Assembly: GCA_002110485.1 (NCBI GenBank)
Contig: MOWL01000024.1
Span: forward strand, 310,001-374,000
Reading direction: 5' to 3'
Length of the DNA: 64,000 nt
Source: Emergomyces orientalis
Taxonomy: Eukaryota; Ascomycota; Eurotiomycetes; Onygenales; Ajellomycetaceae
Program-made: the position numbers and the translations under genes
The notes under the pieces: model-generated
What the model was told of the DNA's origin: nothing
Seen by the model: the letters and a program-made list of their open reading frames with translations, nothing else
Databases searched by the model: none
Shown: piece by piece, positions 34,214 to 47,679 of the stretch
How the letters are laid out: the number at the start of each line of letters is the position of its first letter
Numbering within the stretch: position 1 is the stretch's first letter

Positions 34214-37200
34214 ATGGCGGCAGATAAGGCAACAAGGCTTCAACGTCCTGTAGCCACTGAACCAGCTTCTTCTATTTTAGCTGCCCATCTTGCACCTCAC
34301 CTGTCTCCTGGCCCAAATCAGAGACATGCAATTAGCCGGGAAACTTTCTCCCAACTGCGCCAGGAGATTTTGGGTCAAGATGAAGGAGGCCAATCTAGTC
34401 TGGAAGATAATATCACTGACGTTCATAACTTAATATGCGTGGTGATAAAAGCCGGCCTCCAGCCGTCTTTCAAATCCCGATTTTTGGGAGAAGAAATGGA
34501 GGGTCAGATCTTAGACTGTCTTGATATCATTCGTTTGGCAGTGTACAGATCTCCTCAGGTCCTCCATGAGATATCTGATCCTGAAATCCTAGGCAAAAAA
34601 GATATTCATGCGCCTCTGTTTGCCTGGCTTATTCATGAGCTTTTCTCTCTTCTCTTTGTATGGGGTCGATACTCTATAAAAGACAAGATTTACAGCCTCC
34701 TATCGACTATTTATGTTTCCCAACTCAAGGGACCCCAACTATGGCATTCGTCACGGTCAGTGCATACACTGATCCAAGCTTGTATTGGCGGTTAGTCGCT
34801 CCATGAAATCCTATAATATTGAATCAGAATTTGACATACTCGCCGTAGATATACTTTATTCTCTGGAAGCCATTGGATCTTCAGAGTTGGGCGGTAATAT
34901 CACGTTGTATTTCCCTGGTCCCTCAAGCATCCTGTCGACATGCCTGGAAAAATTGTCTCTCCCACGCACAATTTTTACCACTAGGATCAAGTTAGGAACT
35001 CCAGGAGACGTTTCCAAGACTTGCCTGCAACTTTTCGAGGCTGTATCCTGCCCTCCCTTCCATATTACCTTACCAGCATCTGAAGCAGCCAACCTTCGTC
35101 GGGTGCTTACTTGGGTGCTCCACTGTCAACAAAAGCTATGGACCGTTAGTTTTGAATGGTTTGAAGCCGCCAAGACTGCGCAGGTAGAAGAGCAGTTGAT
35201 GAACCTTCTTGATTTTGTTACGCTATCGCGCAAGTTATTCTCACACGCCTTGAAATTGTCTCAAGGTTTGCCTCTAGACCAACAAGCGAAGCATGTATGG
35301 CTACAATGTGGAGTCGACTTGCTGAACTCCACAAAATTTCAACAAAATGCCGATGTCCAACAAGCACTAAGCCAAATATTAAGTGATGCTATACGACTCT
35401 CGCTTACTTCTACTGAAGTTGGCCGCTTCATCGAGGATCATTTCTTTGAACCCCTATTCGATCGCCGGAAGGATGAGGCAGGGTTTCGGAATTTACATCA
35501 GTCATTTCAGGTGAGAGTTATTTTATACCCGGACATCCATATCTTCTATAGTCGCTAAATGAACTTTGCAGATGGTTATTATCAGGATCCTGAATCGAGA
35601 ATACGGCGTGCCCAAAGATGCGGCTGACTCGAAACTACTCGCTCTTCCAAAATCCACGATTCAAGGCCGTAATTCAATGATGATATCTGCCCCTAAGTCT
35701 CCAAGCAGGCCCATTCTCGGGGATAATAACCTTCTTGAGAGCAATCGAGCACGAAAAAGGCCCCGGCTCTCTAACGCGGAGGAAGAAACACCGGTTACAG
35801 ACATTGTACAGGCAGTTACAACCACTGTATACCATATGCTCGGTTCTCATCCAACGACAGGCACGGACGGGTTAAGCCAAATCGTTTTGTAAGTTTTGAA
35901 ATCTATCGAAGTACCAACCGATCAGGAGGGCTAATATTTTCACAGAAATACTTTGCCTAAGTTGTCGGAGGATGACAAATGTGAAGTTTTGGCTAAGGTT
36001 GGGCAGATTGCCTGTGCTGGCGCGGGAAGTTTGGTTATGGAACAGCCTAGCAATGCTGGTGGGCCACAATTCAGATGTCTGACATGCGACAGCACTTTAC
36101 CAAAACTCCAAAACAATCTAACTCGAGAGAGCCCACATTTTGGCGAAATATGTAAAACTATGATTGAAATTATGCCCGTTCTTCAAGGAACTCGGAAACC
36201 TCGAATTGCTGCCATGTTTGCGATTAGGAATGTCGTAATGCATGAACCTCAAAGCGAAAACGTGAGGCTACATTCATCCCCTCTAGGTGAATGGTGTCTT
36301 CAATCTTTCCGCAGCTCCCTAAGGGAGCTGAGGATGGCCGCGGGGTAAGTGGTCTCCCTGCTACAAACCGAACTGATATATAAATTAAGATTCGATGAAA
36401 TAGGCAAACATTACCTGCCTTTCTACGGACAAACCTTAGTTCAGATATCCGCCGAGCTAATTTCGTAATGGCATTGGAGTATTTGCAAAATATTCTTGAA
36501 AAAGTCGACATGCCAATTCAAGAAACCTCCATTATGGCTTTGAGTCGTGTAGCAGAGTAAGTTTTCTCATACTTGGGCATGTATCAACAAATTGCTGACA
36601 CCAAAAGGGCCTCTGGTGATGAGGAAATGAACATCATTCTCCTGCGCCTTTTTGATTATCTTGGTCATGCGAATCCCTTTATTAGTGGTATTGCTTATAC
36701 CGGGGTAGGTCTTCAGTTTTTAGTTTTTCGCTGATATTTCATTGCTATCCACTGACAGCTATTAGCTCTCAAAGCTTGCCCAGCATCTAGGAGTCACTCC
36801 GGGTGCGCTTTGTAGGCCATTCTGGAGGACGCTCTCTGTTGTCATTGTAAAAAACATCCAAAATCGCCCACAGATGGCTGATCAGCTGTGCGACTTGCTT
36901 GGTATGAAGGTCGATAACTTTTTGAGACTGACTGAGGTCCACGTTCTTCCCTACCTTGTTTTGATGAGAAAACACGACATTATAGCACGTATCGGGGCCA
37001 CCTATGATGAGAAGCAGTCCCCTTACCAGCTCTGCACGAGGAAAAATAACCTTGCGTCTATTCTCACACTGTTGTTGACTCAACCGTCGAACGATCATAA
37101 TGCGATGGTTGTATCGATATTTAACGAGATGTCGCCTGAATTCCGGGTCCACGATTTAGCAGGATGGGTTCGAGCGGAACCAATTCTTATTGCCTGTGAG

Positions 37201-40200
37201 CTTCTCAAGGGATTGGGAGACTCAACCAAAGCCGAAAGATCCAAGGTAAGATAGAAAGCTGAATGCTTCTCAACTTGCACAAGTGCTCACGTCACGACTT
37301 TAGTATTACAAAGCGCTCAAGCTCCTTGCATCCCTCACGCCGCGAAAGCCAGAGCAAGGAATTGATTCGTTAAGAGGGAAAGAGTTGGTCGCGAATTTTA
37401 TTGAAGAGCATGTTCTGGGGATTATTACCGAGTTCGCCCACGTTGTTAACGATTTCCAAATCCGGCAGCCTATAGTGGAAAAGAAGAGGAATATCATCGC
37501 CATTGGAGAGATGGTAAAGATAGCGAAAGGCAATATTACTATCGCTCTACCACAGGTTTGTATCCCGTATCCCCACGTTAAAGAGATAATTTGGCTCATT
37601 CAGTGTAGATTTGTGCTTGCTTGCGATCAGCGTTAGACATACCGGAGCTTTGTGACCAAGCTTTCGCATCGTGGGGTATCATCATGACTTCACTTGACGA
37701 AGTCGAGATCGAACCTCTAATCGACCAGACGCTTTGCATCATTATCAAAAATTGGGATGTATTCCAGCCAGAGAGTAGAGAACGAGCTTTCAACCTTGTC
37801 GGTCACATTTTAACTGAGCATAGGGCCGTTGTGGAAAATGCATTCGAAACCATGCCTTCTTTAGCGTCTATCCCTTCCATGGCAGAATACGAGCAAGAGA
37901 TCCTGAACTTGAAGGAACGTATGGACCTTCAAACACGATTTAAGACATTCTGTCGACGATGCCAAAATGAGAACCAAGTCGTTGTTGAGCAAGCGCTGAA
38001 GGAGCTTGACCAGGAACTGCTCAAAAACGAAGAATTTATTCACCGGGTCATTACCAACGAACAGCCGGACAGTATCGTGGCCCAGTTGACTCGTTCATTA
38101 TTGGATTGTGGCTCTAAATTTAATCCCACTTCTCCTGCGATAATGGCCCTCTCTGCGCAGTGTTTGGGCCACATTGGATGCTTGGACCCGAATCGAATCG
38201 AATCGGTTAAAGAAAAGAAAGACATCCTCGTTTTGTCTAATTTTGACAGTGCTGAGGAAACTTTAGATTTCATCTTATTCTTCCTTCAGCATGTTTTGGT
38301 TGAGGCTTTCCTGTCAGCCTCGAATACCAGAGCTCAGGGCTTTCTTGCGTACGCAATGCAGGCTTTGTTGAAGCTCTGCAATCTAGATTTGGTCATGCTA
38401 CCTCGTTCTCAAGACAGCCAAGCAAATGAGTATTATCGGCGGTGGCTGTCATTGCCGGAATACGTGAGAAACACCTTAACACCGTTTCTCAGTTCGAAAT
38501 ACACTGTTACTATTGGTGCCATTAGTACAAGCTGCGGTTATCCATTGTTTTCGTCGAAATTAAGCCATCCTGAGTGGCTCCGAACATTTACCCTTGACAT
38601 GCTACAAAAGGGGAAGGGCGAAAACGTGGTTATAATTTTCAGCGTCAGCAGCAGAATCATCCGAAGTCAAGACATTTCCATCGCTGCCTTTCTCCTCCCT
38701 TTTGCGGCTCTGAACCTTGCGCTCAGTGGTGATCAGAGCCAAAGGGATGATTTAAAAAAGGAGTTGCTGAATGTACTTCAATACCCCCTCCCAGAAGATA
38801 ACCATCAAATTCGAGAAAACATAATATTATGTAGCGAGGTACGCTACCACTTTCCATTCTAGACAACAAGAAATACACTGACAGTGAAGCTGTGAAAGAG
38901 CGTTTTTTCCGTGCTCGATTACCTATCTCGATGGCTCCAGGGAAAGAAAAAGGAATATACTAGCGTCGCTGTACCAAATTCACATAACCATCGCACACAC
39001 CGAGATCCGGTTCTTAATACATGGGCGTCGCAAATGAAACTTGTTGAGGAGCTTCTCTCCTGTGTACCAGCTGAGATCATTTCGAAACGGGCTGTCGAAT
39101 GCAAGTCCTTTTCGAGAGCACTTTTCCATTGGGAACAGTACATACAACAACAGCAGCAGCAGCAGCAGCGGGATGACACAAAAGCCGCTCCCCTTGAACC
39201 TCTTTATCAGAGGCTGCAGGAAATATATACGCAAATAGACGAACCAGACGGTATAGAAGGGATCTCCGCTCATCTTCACGTCCTTAATATTGACCAGCAG
39301 ATACTTGAGCATCGCAAGGCTGGACGTTGGGTTGCGGCCCAGAGTTGGTATGAATTGCAACTTAAAACAGACCCGACAAATGGCTATGCCCAGGAGAATT
39401 TATTGGCATGCCTGAAAGAGTCAGGTCAACATGGTACGGTCATTTTCCATTTTTACTGTAGAGAAACCGGACATCACACTGACACAAATCTAGCTGTTCT
39501 TCTCAATCAATTCGATAGCCTAGAACTAGCAAAATCCACGCTCCCGAAAATGCTCCCGATCGCTATGGAAGCTTCATGGTTGACTGGCAGATGGAATAAA
39601 TTAGACAATTATGTGGGGATGGCGTCTGATCAAGCTATTGGAGACTTCAATGTTGCAATTGGTTCAGCTCTTAGCATGCTCCGCCACGGCAAGCTCAGAA
39701 AGTTCAAAGATATAATCGCGAAATTGCGGCTTAATGTCGCAAAAGGATTTACGTCAAACTCAGTGGCATCGTTCCAAGCAAGTCATGATAGTGTCCTTAA
39801 ACTCCACACTCTTACTGAAATTGAACTTCTCGCATCTCACATTCCCAAAACTAGAGAGGATAGAATCGCACTTTTTGAGATATTGGACCGCCGATTGGAT
39901 ATTCTCGGTGGATGTATTGCCGATAAACAATACGTCCTTGGGTTGAGGCGAGCAACGATGGAATTGGCGTAAGTCTCCTGCATATATGTGCCCCCTTTAC
40001 AACTACGACCAGCGCTGACTAGGGAAATAAAGCTCTTCGTTTGATTCGTCCGACGTTGCCTCGATTTGGCTGCGTGTTGCTCGTCTTGCACGTAAAGCAA
40101 ACTGCACGGAGCAAGCATTTAATGCAGTTCTTCATGCCCATGAGCTTGATGATACGTCAGCTACCATCGAACACGCCAGGCTTCTGTGGAAAGAAGGCCA

Positions 40201-43152
40201 TCATAGAAAAGCAATACAGACTCTAGAAGGTGCCATTGCGGCGAATGCATTTACTGCTCATGATTACGCTCCGTCAGAAGATACATTTATATCAATAGCC
40301 CCTGATCGACAGCAAAAGCAAAATATGCTTACAGCTAGGGTAGGATACATATTTCTTCCTTTTAGTAATTTGGTTGCCTCTGCGCTTTACTTACTTTCGA
40401 GGACAGGCACATCTACTACTTGCGAAATGGATGGATAGCGCTGGCCAAACACAGTCAGAAGTTATCGTTCAAAGGTACAGGCAGGCTATAAAATTCCATA
40501 GTCGGTAAGTGACCTGCTAATTGCCAAATTCCCACATGTTGCCCAGTGCATCCTCCTTGTATATACGCGGTCTACTTACTTTCAATAGGTGGGAGAAAGC
40601 GCATTATTATCTAGGGAGACATTATACAAAAATCCTGGATTCGGAAAAATCAAAGCCTTTGGGTAAAGAGGCGCAAATATAGTAGGTATAATATCCACAA
40701 GGGGCTAGCGTACATATTAACGGTTAAACCTCTAGTTTGAGTGGTGAGGCGTCGAAGCTTGTCATCGACAACTTTCTTCGTTCTCTTGCCCATGGAAACA
40801 AATATGTTTTCCAGACTCTGCCCAAGGTCCTGACTTTGTGGTTGGAACATGCTTCCGCTGTCGACCAACCCTTTGACCCTAAACGGGGTGACAACGAGTG
40901 AGAAATGCCAATTTTAAATTCAAGACCTTTCACTAACTATTTGCTAGGGAATTTCAAAGATATAGCATGGCCCAGCGGAAGAAGTGCCTGGATGACATGC
41001 ATACGCAGCTACGCAAATATTTTAACCGGATACCTGCTGCCTTGGTATGTATGACTTTAACCCACACCCGTAAAGATACACAGCTGATGTTCTCAGCTCT
41101 TCACGATCCTACCGCAAGTAGTGGCTCGGATTTGCCATAGCAACTCTACCGTGTATAGTATTCTCACGCAGATTGTGGTAAAAACCGGAAATTCGTTCCC
41201 TCAACAAGCCTTATGGACAGTTCTAGCTGTGTTGAAGTCTTCTTCTAAAGATAGAGCATCTCGGGGCATGTCTTGCCTTCAAAAGATAACCGTACGTGTA
41301 TGTCCTTCGTTCGTTCGATACGACGATACTGATTATAACAGGAAGCGACCAAAAAATTCAAAACCGACACGTCGGCCTCAGACCTTCGGCTTATTATTAA
41401 CCAAGGGCAGAGAATTTCTGAGGAACTGTTGAAGCTGTGTAACACGCGTATTGAAGATAAAACACCGAAAGTTAGCTTAGCAAGAAACCTTGGCTTCAAC
41501 CATAGGACAGCACCCTGTAGACTTGTCATCCCGTTGGAATCGACTTTAACTCCGATACTACCAACGAATCATGAACCGGGTTTTCTGAAGTCATTTCGAG
41601 CTTTTCCTCACGACCCTATTACCATTGAAGGTAAGCAATGCTCCCCATCCTGCGAACTCCTACATTTCAGTCTAACTTGTTATTGTCAGCCGTCCTTGAC
41701 GACGCCCTCGTTCTCAGTTCATTGCAAAAACCCCGTAAAATCAGTATCCGGGGCTCGGATGGCAATATTTACAGCCTTCTGTGCAAACCAAAAGATGATC
41801 TCCGCAAGGATCAGCGGCTGATGGAGTTCAACAGCATGATTAACCGATTTTTGAAACGGGACGTTGAATCTAGCAAGCGACGTCTATGTGAGCTTCTGAA
41901 CGCCTAATCCACCAAAGTAAAATTGCAACAGATCATTTTACTAACTGCGTGTTAGATATCAAAACGTACGCGGTGACCCCATTAAACGAAGAATGTGGGC
42001 TTATCGAATGGGTTGACAACCTTAGGACTTTGAGAGAAATCGTGATCAGACTTCTCAAAGAAAGGGGAATTATTCCGAACGTATGTATTTAATCTCATAT
42101 CAAGAAGCCCCTCGGTTTACGGCCAAGCTAATATTTTGCAGTACAATGAAATTAGGCACTATTTGAACGAAGCTTGTTCCGACTCATCCAAGCTGCCTCT
42201 TTTCGCCAACAAAATCCTTGCCAAGTAAGTTCTAAGCTCCCTTCCATCCTTGAAGAACGTGCGTTCTAAAACCATACAGTTATCCCCCAGTTTTACACGA
42301 ATGGTTTGTTGAAATGTTCCCCGAACCCGGTGCGTGGTTTGCTGCACGATTGAAATACACTAGGAGCTGCGCCGTCATGTCCATGGTTGGCTATTGCTTG
42401 GGGTAAGAATGAATCCTTCGACATTAAGATGACGTGGTCGCATGTAAACTAAACGTTGGTTTGATGAACAGGCTCGGAGACAGACATGGAGAGAATATTC
42501 TCTTTGAGGAGGGCAGCGGCGGTGTCCTCCACGTTGATTTCAACTGTCTTTTTGACAAGGTAGGCAGTTAACATCCGTAAACCTATACAAGAAGCCAGCA
42601 AAAGGCGGTGTTGACATCTTCTCTAGGGCTTAACATTCGATAAACCCGAATTGGTTCCATTCCGGCTGACTCAGAATATGATCAACGCATTTGGAGCATA
42701 CGGATATAATGGTAAGTATTCCAACCCTGCATTTTTCATATCCGCAACCCTAAACCGGACTTCAGGGCCATTCCGAAAGACCTGCGAGCTCACGCTTGGC
42801 TTGTTACGACAAAATGAGGATTCGCTCATGACCATTTTGGAGACGTTCCTGCACGATCCCACAACAGACTTTATAGGCAGAAAGGTTAGTTCTTCGACTC
42901 CAGAATATAGCTACCCCTCCTATTCAAGAAGTTGTGTCAAGGAGCTGACCCACAAGCAAGAAACGAACAAACCCGAAAGTCCCAGATACACCCGAAGGGG
43001 TTCTCGAGTTCGTACGAAACAAACTACGAGGCTTGCTGCCTGGCGAATCTGTTCCGCTATCTGTAGGAGGCCATGTGGACGAGTTGATCATTCAAGCCAC
43101 AAGTATAAAGAACCTAGCTGCTATGTATATAGGATGGTGCGCTTTCTTCTGA
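34214..43152 (+). CDS. MEC1: PI3K-related checkpoint kinase Mec1/ATR (UvsB)
   Basis: Sensor kinase for single-stranded DNA at stalled forks. I place 25 exons: 34214-34790, 34828-35510, 35572-35888, 35946-36344, 36404-36556, 36608-36704, 36766-37245, 37304-37555, 37609-38838, 38899-39968, 40033-40339, 40407-40504, 40589-40681, 40736-40897, 40948-41044, 41097-41291, 41342-41630, 41690-41887, 41956-42080, 42142-42224, 42280-42402, 42472-42559, 42627-42711, 42766-42884, 42961-43152. Product about 2,503 residues (yeast Mec1 2,368). HEAT-like helices lead to a FAT domain (EIELLASHIPKTR, ASIWLRVARLARKANC). The kinase carries GLGDRHGENIL and HVDFNCLFDKGL, and the FATC end is GGHVDELIIQAT with terminal GWCAFF. 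The first intron is very short (37 bp; 34756-34795 is an equally possible 40 bp choice). Several introns end in AAAG or CAAG. A CAG run near 39148-39168 encodes poly-Gln. Confidence 0.93.
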
Positions 43153-43439
43153 ACAGTTATTTGAATGGTTCTCACCTAGACCTATTCCATTTATGGTATT
43201 GAATTACATGGGCGAAATGACCACGCATGCTTGGATATTTTGTACTCTGTAGCCCATCATCACGTGGGCGAAACCAATAGTAGGCAATCATTTGAAAAAC
43301 AAATGTATTATTGATACGCCATTACTCTGAAAGCACAAGCCCTGTGGCCACCTTTTCCTTATTACCCGCCGTTTTAATAAAGTTACAAAGTAGTTTTTGA
43401 GAAACAAACAAACCAATAGAAGCACACGTCAGGCAACAG

Positions 43440-44671
43440 CTACCGTCTTCCGCCACCGTGACGGCTGCGACTTCGACTAGGGCTTCGGCTTCGGCTTCGG
43501 CTTCGGCTTCTACCACGGTCACTGTAGCTGCTATAACTAGAGCCCCGCCTCCTACGACGAGGGGGGGGTTCCCTGGCATGAGGCCTTCTGCGTGGCGGAG
43601 GGGTTCTGGAACGAGATCGGGAGGAGTAAGAAAGCGACCGACCTCGGGGGGAACGGGATCTCGAAATTGAGCGTGGGCGATACAAATCGTGCCTTTCCAT
43701 GCCACGAGGACCAGGAAAACGCCGCGGGGAGCCACGACGGGGCGGGGGGGAGCGATACCGGCCTGGTGGTGGTGGCGGTCTTCCAGTATCTAATCGACCA
43801 TAACCCCTTCCGTACGCAGGTCGATCGAATCTCCCGAAGTCACCCCTGTTTCGAGCCGGTGGAGGAGAGCGGGAAAACGTGCGGCGTGGCAGGACAATGG
43901 AGACATTGAGGACAGCACCATCAAGTTGTGCTTCGTGCATATGCGATATAGCTGCTTCCGCATCCGCTACTTCGTAATATAGAATATATGCAGTACCGCG
44001 GTTGGTCATAACTGCGCGTATAATTTGTCAGACAAACAATACGACAAAATATTATTTAATAATAATAGAAGATTCCATCACATACACTGTGGGTTCATCG
44101 GCAATTCCAAGCTCTGTATTTCTCCGTAACCCCCGAAAATTTCGCGTAGATGGTTTTCATTCACATTCTTGGTTAACTTCTCAACAACAATCTGCATTGG
44201 CCCGATTAGAATCAAAACCATAAAGTGATAATAAGCTGCAGAACCAGGCATATCGAAGCGCGACGGGTGTATATAGCTTCACTCATAATTATGGCTGGAG
44301 GGGGCCTAAACAAGAGGGGGATACGGTACCTTCGAACTTGTTCGGGGAGGAGTGCCGCGGCTTGGGCTTCGCGTGAAGCTTCTATCTCGATATCTACGGT
44401 CGCCGCGACCCCTGCTCAAGCTTCTGGTGGGACTTCTATTCCGTGAGGGAGATCTGCTTGCATCCCGATGTCCATTGCGCCTTGGTGATAGGCCGGGGCT
44501 TAGAAATCTCGAGCGGGATGGGGATCGTGAGTGAGAGACGTCTGGCGGGCGGGACCGCGGCGAATGCGATCTCCGCTGCGAATGTGAGGGAACAGGCGAA
44601 TGGGACCTACGACGGCCCCGAGAGTGTACAGGAGAGGGAGAACGTGCTCGCGACGGCGATCGAGAAGGCAT
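43440..44671 (-). CDS. RNPS1-like SR-related RNA-binding protein
   Basis: Predicted nuclear splicing activator related to RNPS1, which in animals joins the ASAP/PSAP and exon junction complexes. Three exons: 44671-44330, 44191-44086, 44011-43440; product about 339 residues. Residues 1-114 are an Arg/Ser domain. Exons 2 and 3 build one RRM: IVVEKLTKNVNENHL (RNP2 region), then TNRGTAYILYYEV (RNP1 region) and AAISHMHEAQLDGAVLNVSI. The C-terminal 120 residues are Arg/Ser/Pro/Gly-rich and end in repeated Ser-Arg encoded by a near-perfect hexanucleotide repeat (43470-43510). The start is the first ATG. An AG just upstream (44691-44693) hints at a 5' leader intron. Convergent with MEC1. A generic SR protein is the alternative. 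Confidence 0.8.
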
Positions 44672-45072
44672 GGCGGTTTCGGAGCGCTGGTAGACTGAAA
44701 TAAAACCCTTCACGGCAAATCAGAAAGAGAGAGGAGGAGGATAATAATGAACATATACAAATGATTGTGTGGAAGAGTTCGCTGTCTCGCAGCTAAGTTG
44801 TAGCTGTTTGATTGCTTGTAAATAGTTATGTGTTGAAGATAGTTAGTTGATAGGAGGAGCCAAGAACCATATTTGATATCTGGGTGCACGTGACTTGGAT
44901 GGTTTCCAAAGTTTTGAATGATGCCAACAGATGCATAAACAGCGACATCCTTCTGTGTATTTATTATTCAACTCTGATGAATTAAGAGAGACAAATAAGA
45001 GATGATAGATAAAGATCAAATATATAATATGTTATTAAAAATAGGGGTTTTGTGATTATTTCATTATTTCAT

Positions 45073-47405
45073 TCACTCCATGTTGTCCCTCCATCTCTCA
45101 TAAACCTCAATCACAGTTTTGGAGATCTGCTTGGGGACCTGGTTCAACGCAGATTGAAAGTGCTTCCACCCTATTTTTTGCTGCTGCCCAGTCTCTTCCT
45201 CCTCGTCCAGGGCACCGTCTGCTGCAGTCTCACAGATATTCACCATCTCCGCTCCAGAATACCCGTCGGTCATCTCGGCTAGCATGTCAACGTCAACATC
45301 GTCGTCAACTTCCGATTTACTAACCCAGATGTTTAAAATCTCTTTCCGGGCCTGCAAATCCGGGGGCCCAATATACAGAATATTATCCAGCCTCCCAGGT
45401 CGCATAAGCGCGGGGTCGAGAACCTCAGGCTTGTTGGTTGCCGCCACAACAAGCACGTTTTTCAGCTCTTCAATTCCGTCCATTTCGTTGAGCAAAGTTG
45501 TTAGTACGTTTATACCACCACCACCCTGAGACGGGCCACTGCCTCGTCGCGAAGCAATCGCATCAATTTCATCAAAAAATATAATGCTTGGGCTGGCCGA
45601 TCGTGCTTTTCGAAATATCTCACGAAGTGCCCGTTCCGACTCCCCAACATACATGCTCAAGATCTCAGCTCCTTTAACTGCCAGAAAGTTCAACCCAGCT
45701 TCAGTCGCCAGTGCTTTAACCATTAGTGTCTTAGAACAGCCAGGTGGGCCGTATAGTAAAATCCCCTTCTTGCCACTTATATTAAGCCTCTTCATTCGGT
45801 CAGGAAACTAAACAAAGCGTGTTAGTCATTTCAGGGCGACTGGGTGAGCACTTTGCTCAGAAGGTTGGGTTCAGGCTTTACCTTGAGTGGTCTCTCTACT
45901 GCTTTCCGAAGCCGCTCTTTGATCTCATGCAGTCCACCAATATCGCTCCACCTCACTTTAGGTGTTTCCAGGAAAACTTCTCTCATTGCCGTCGGGCGGG
46001 TTTCTTGAAGAGCAAGTGATATGTCCATATCATCTATTTGAAGTAAATTCTCATCGGGAGCCCCAGTCTCGGAAAATACAGCCTGTTCCGAATCATACTG
46101 CTCACTAGAACACAGTTTTTTCCGCTCCAATTGCAATATTTGTCTAGTCAGGGCTTTTCTACACGAAAGCTGCAATAATGAAAAGAGGTCGGCACCGACA
46201 TATCCATGGGTCCGCTCCGCCAATTTCGCCAACTGATTGTCATCGGGTACAGTGGATGTTCCCCGAATGGATAATAGGATCTCTTCTCGTCCCTTAACGG
46301 TCGGAACTGGTAACTCGATCTCGACGCCGAACCGATGCGGGATTCTTAGGGCATCGTCAACATCATTTGGATGCCGTGTACATGCAGCCACGAGAACTTT
46401 CGTGTCCTGTAGAGTATCCAAAGCTTCGCATAGCGTGGAAGATATAGAAGAGTCATTAGGTCGGTTTTTGGGAGCAAGAAAATCCAATTGGTCTATGGCA
46501 ATAAGACTGGGTTGTGACTGAAGAGCTTCAGTGAAGATCTTGCGTAATAAGACTTCTCCATCACCCCGGCTTCTGTTCAACACAGAGCTATTGAGGGTGA
46601 GTACTTTCTTCCACCCTGCGCCACCAAGGTTAGATAGTAGCGTGCTTTTCCCTGTCCCTTTTGGGCCATAGATCAAAATCCCGCCACTACTTCGATAAAA
46701 TGAAGGCATGGTCACATTATGCTCCTGGATTGCAAAGTCACGAAGTCTTTCATTGATCTGCATCAATTGTTGGCTGAGGCCACCCAATCCTGAGGATGAC
46801 ACGGCAAGAGAGGAAGGTAGAGTGTGAAGTCGTAAGGCCTGTCCGATGAATACCTTAGATCTCGTAGTAAATTGAAAGATGGTATTGCTTCGACTTTGAG
46901 TGAGAGGCTCGATTTCCACCACTTTAAAGGTTCTACGATTACCTCTAAGGTCTAAGTCAAAAACCATTCCTTCCGCGATTATCTCGCATTTCGACAAGGG
47001 ATATTCAAGACCCCACTCCCAATGCTCCTTATCTGTTTCCAGAAGCGGGCCCAAGGCAGAAATTTTGCTTGCGTCGGTGCACTCTTCAAGGCGAATAGCT
47101 GATATCTCGTCTAATGGTTCATTCTCTCTAGAAATCGATATCTTCTCTCCAAGCTTAAACCCATATAGATCCTGCACAGCTTTAGTTGTCTGAACAACAG
47201 TATCCGGAATTTTTTCAGCCGCAGACCAAGCAATGGCCGTCCTTGGAGAACCCTCCGGCGATTGTAGCTGACATAAATCGCCTGCTCGAACTTTCACAAG
47301 CAGCAAAGAAGACGCGGAGAGAGAGACACGAAAAGAGTCCTTCTGGTCACTTCTGGGTTGTTTCGACAGCGGCCGAACCGTGAACTTGGGTGTGTCCACC
47401 GCCAT
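45073..47405 (-). CDS. AFG2: AAA-ATPase Afg2/Drg1 (SPATA5-like), 60S maturation factor
   Basis: Hexameric type II AAA-ATPase that strips Rlp24 from cytoplasmic pre-60S particles in yeast. Exon 1 47405-45882, intron 45881-45808, exon 2 45807-45073; product 752 residues (yeast 780). The start at 47405 (MAVDTPKFTV) is the first ATG; the frame upstream opens with GTG. N-terminal domain about 1-240. D1 has Walker A YGPKGTGKSTLL, but Walker B reads LIAIDQLD (Gln for the catalytic Glu) and sensor 1 reads AACTRHPND rather than ATN. D2 is intact: WSDIGGL, YGPPGCSKTLM, IIFFDEIDAIASRRG, VVAATNKPEVLDPALMRPGRLD. The GPPGCSKT loop is characteristic of Afg2 D2. D1 is therefore probably ATP-binding but not hydrolytic. 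Confidence 0.9.
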
Positions 47406-47679
47406 CGCGAATTCTAACGTTGGGTATCGATCGTTATTGGAACCGCGCTCCGCAAAATGAGAGGAGGTAAAGCAGATGTGTTTCGGATGGAAGTTTGCTA
47501 TATAGTAAAGGAAATTTTTGGGGTTGCACACTATCCATTCTAGATCACATAGTTGAATAAGTTAGTTCGAGATGTTTCGTCAAAAACAACGTAGAGCCGA
47601 AAATATCTTACCTGGTAATACTCTGCTCAAGAGTGCAGCGCATCACCAGCCAGTCCAGTTTGTAATTCAAGGGCGGGAA

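Noticed and set aside
43458..43909. Plus-strand Ala/Ser/Thr-rich frames at 43.5-43.9 kb
   Set aside because: Antisense of the RS-repeat exon of the RNPS1-like gene.
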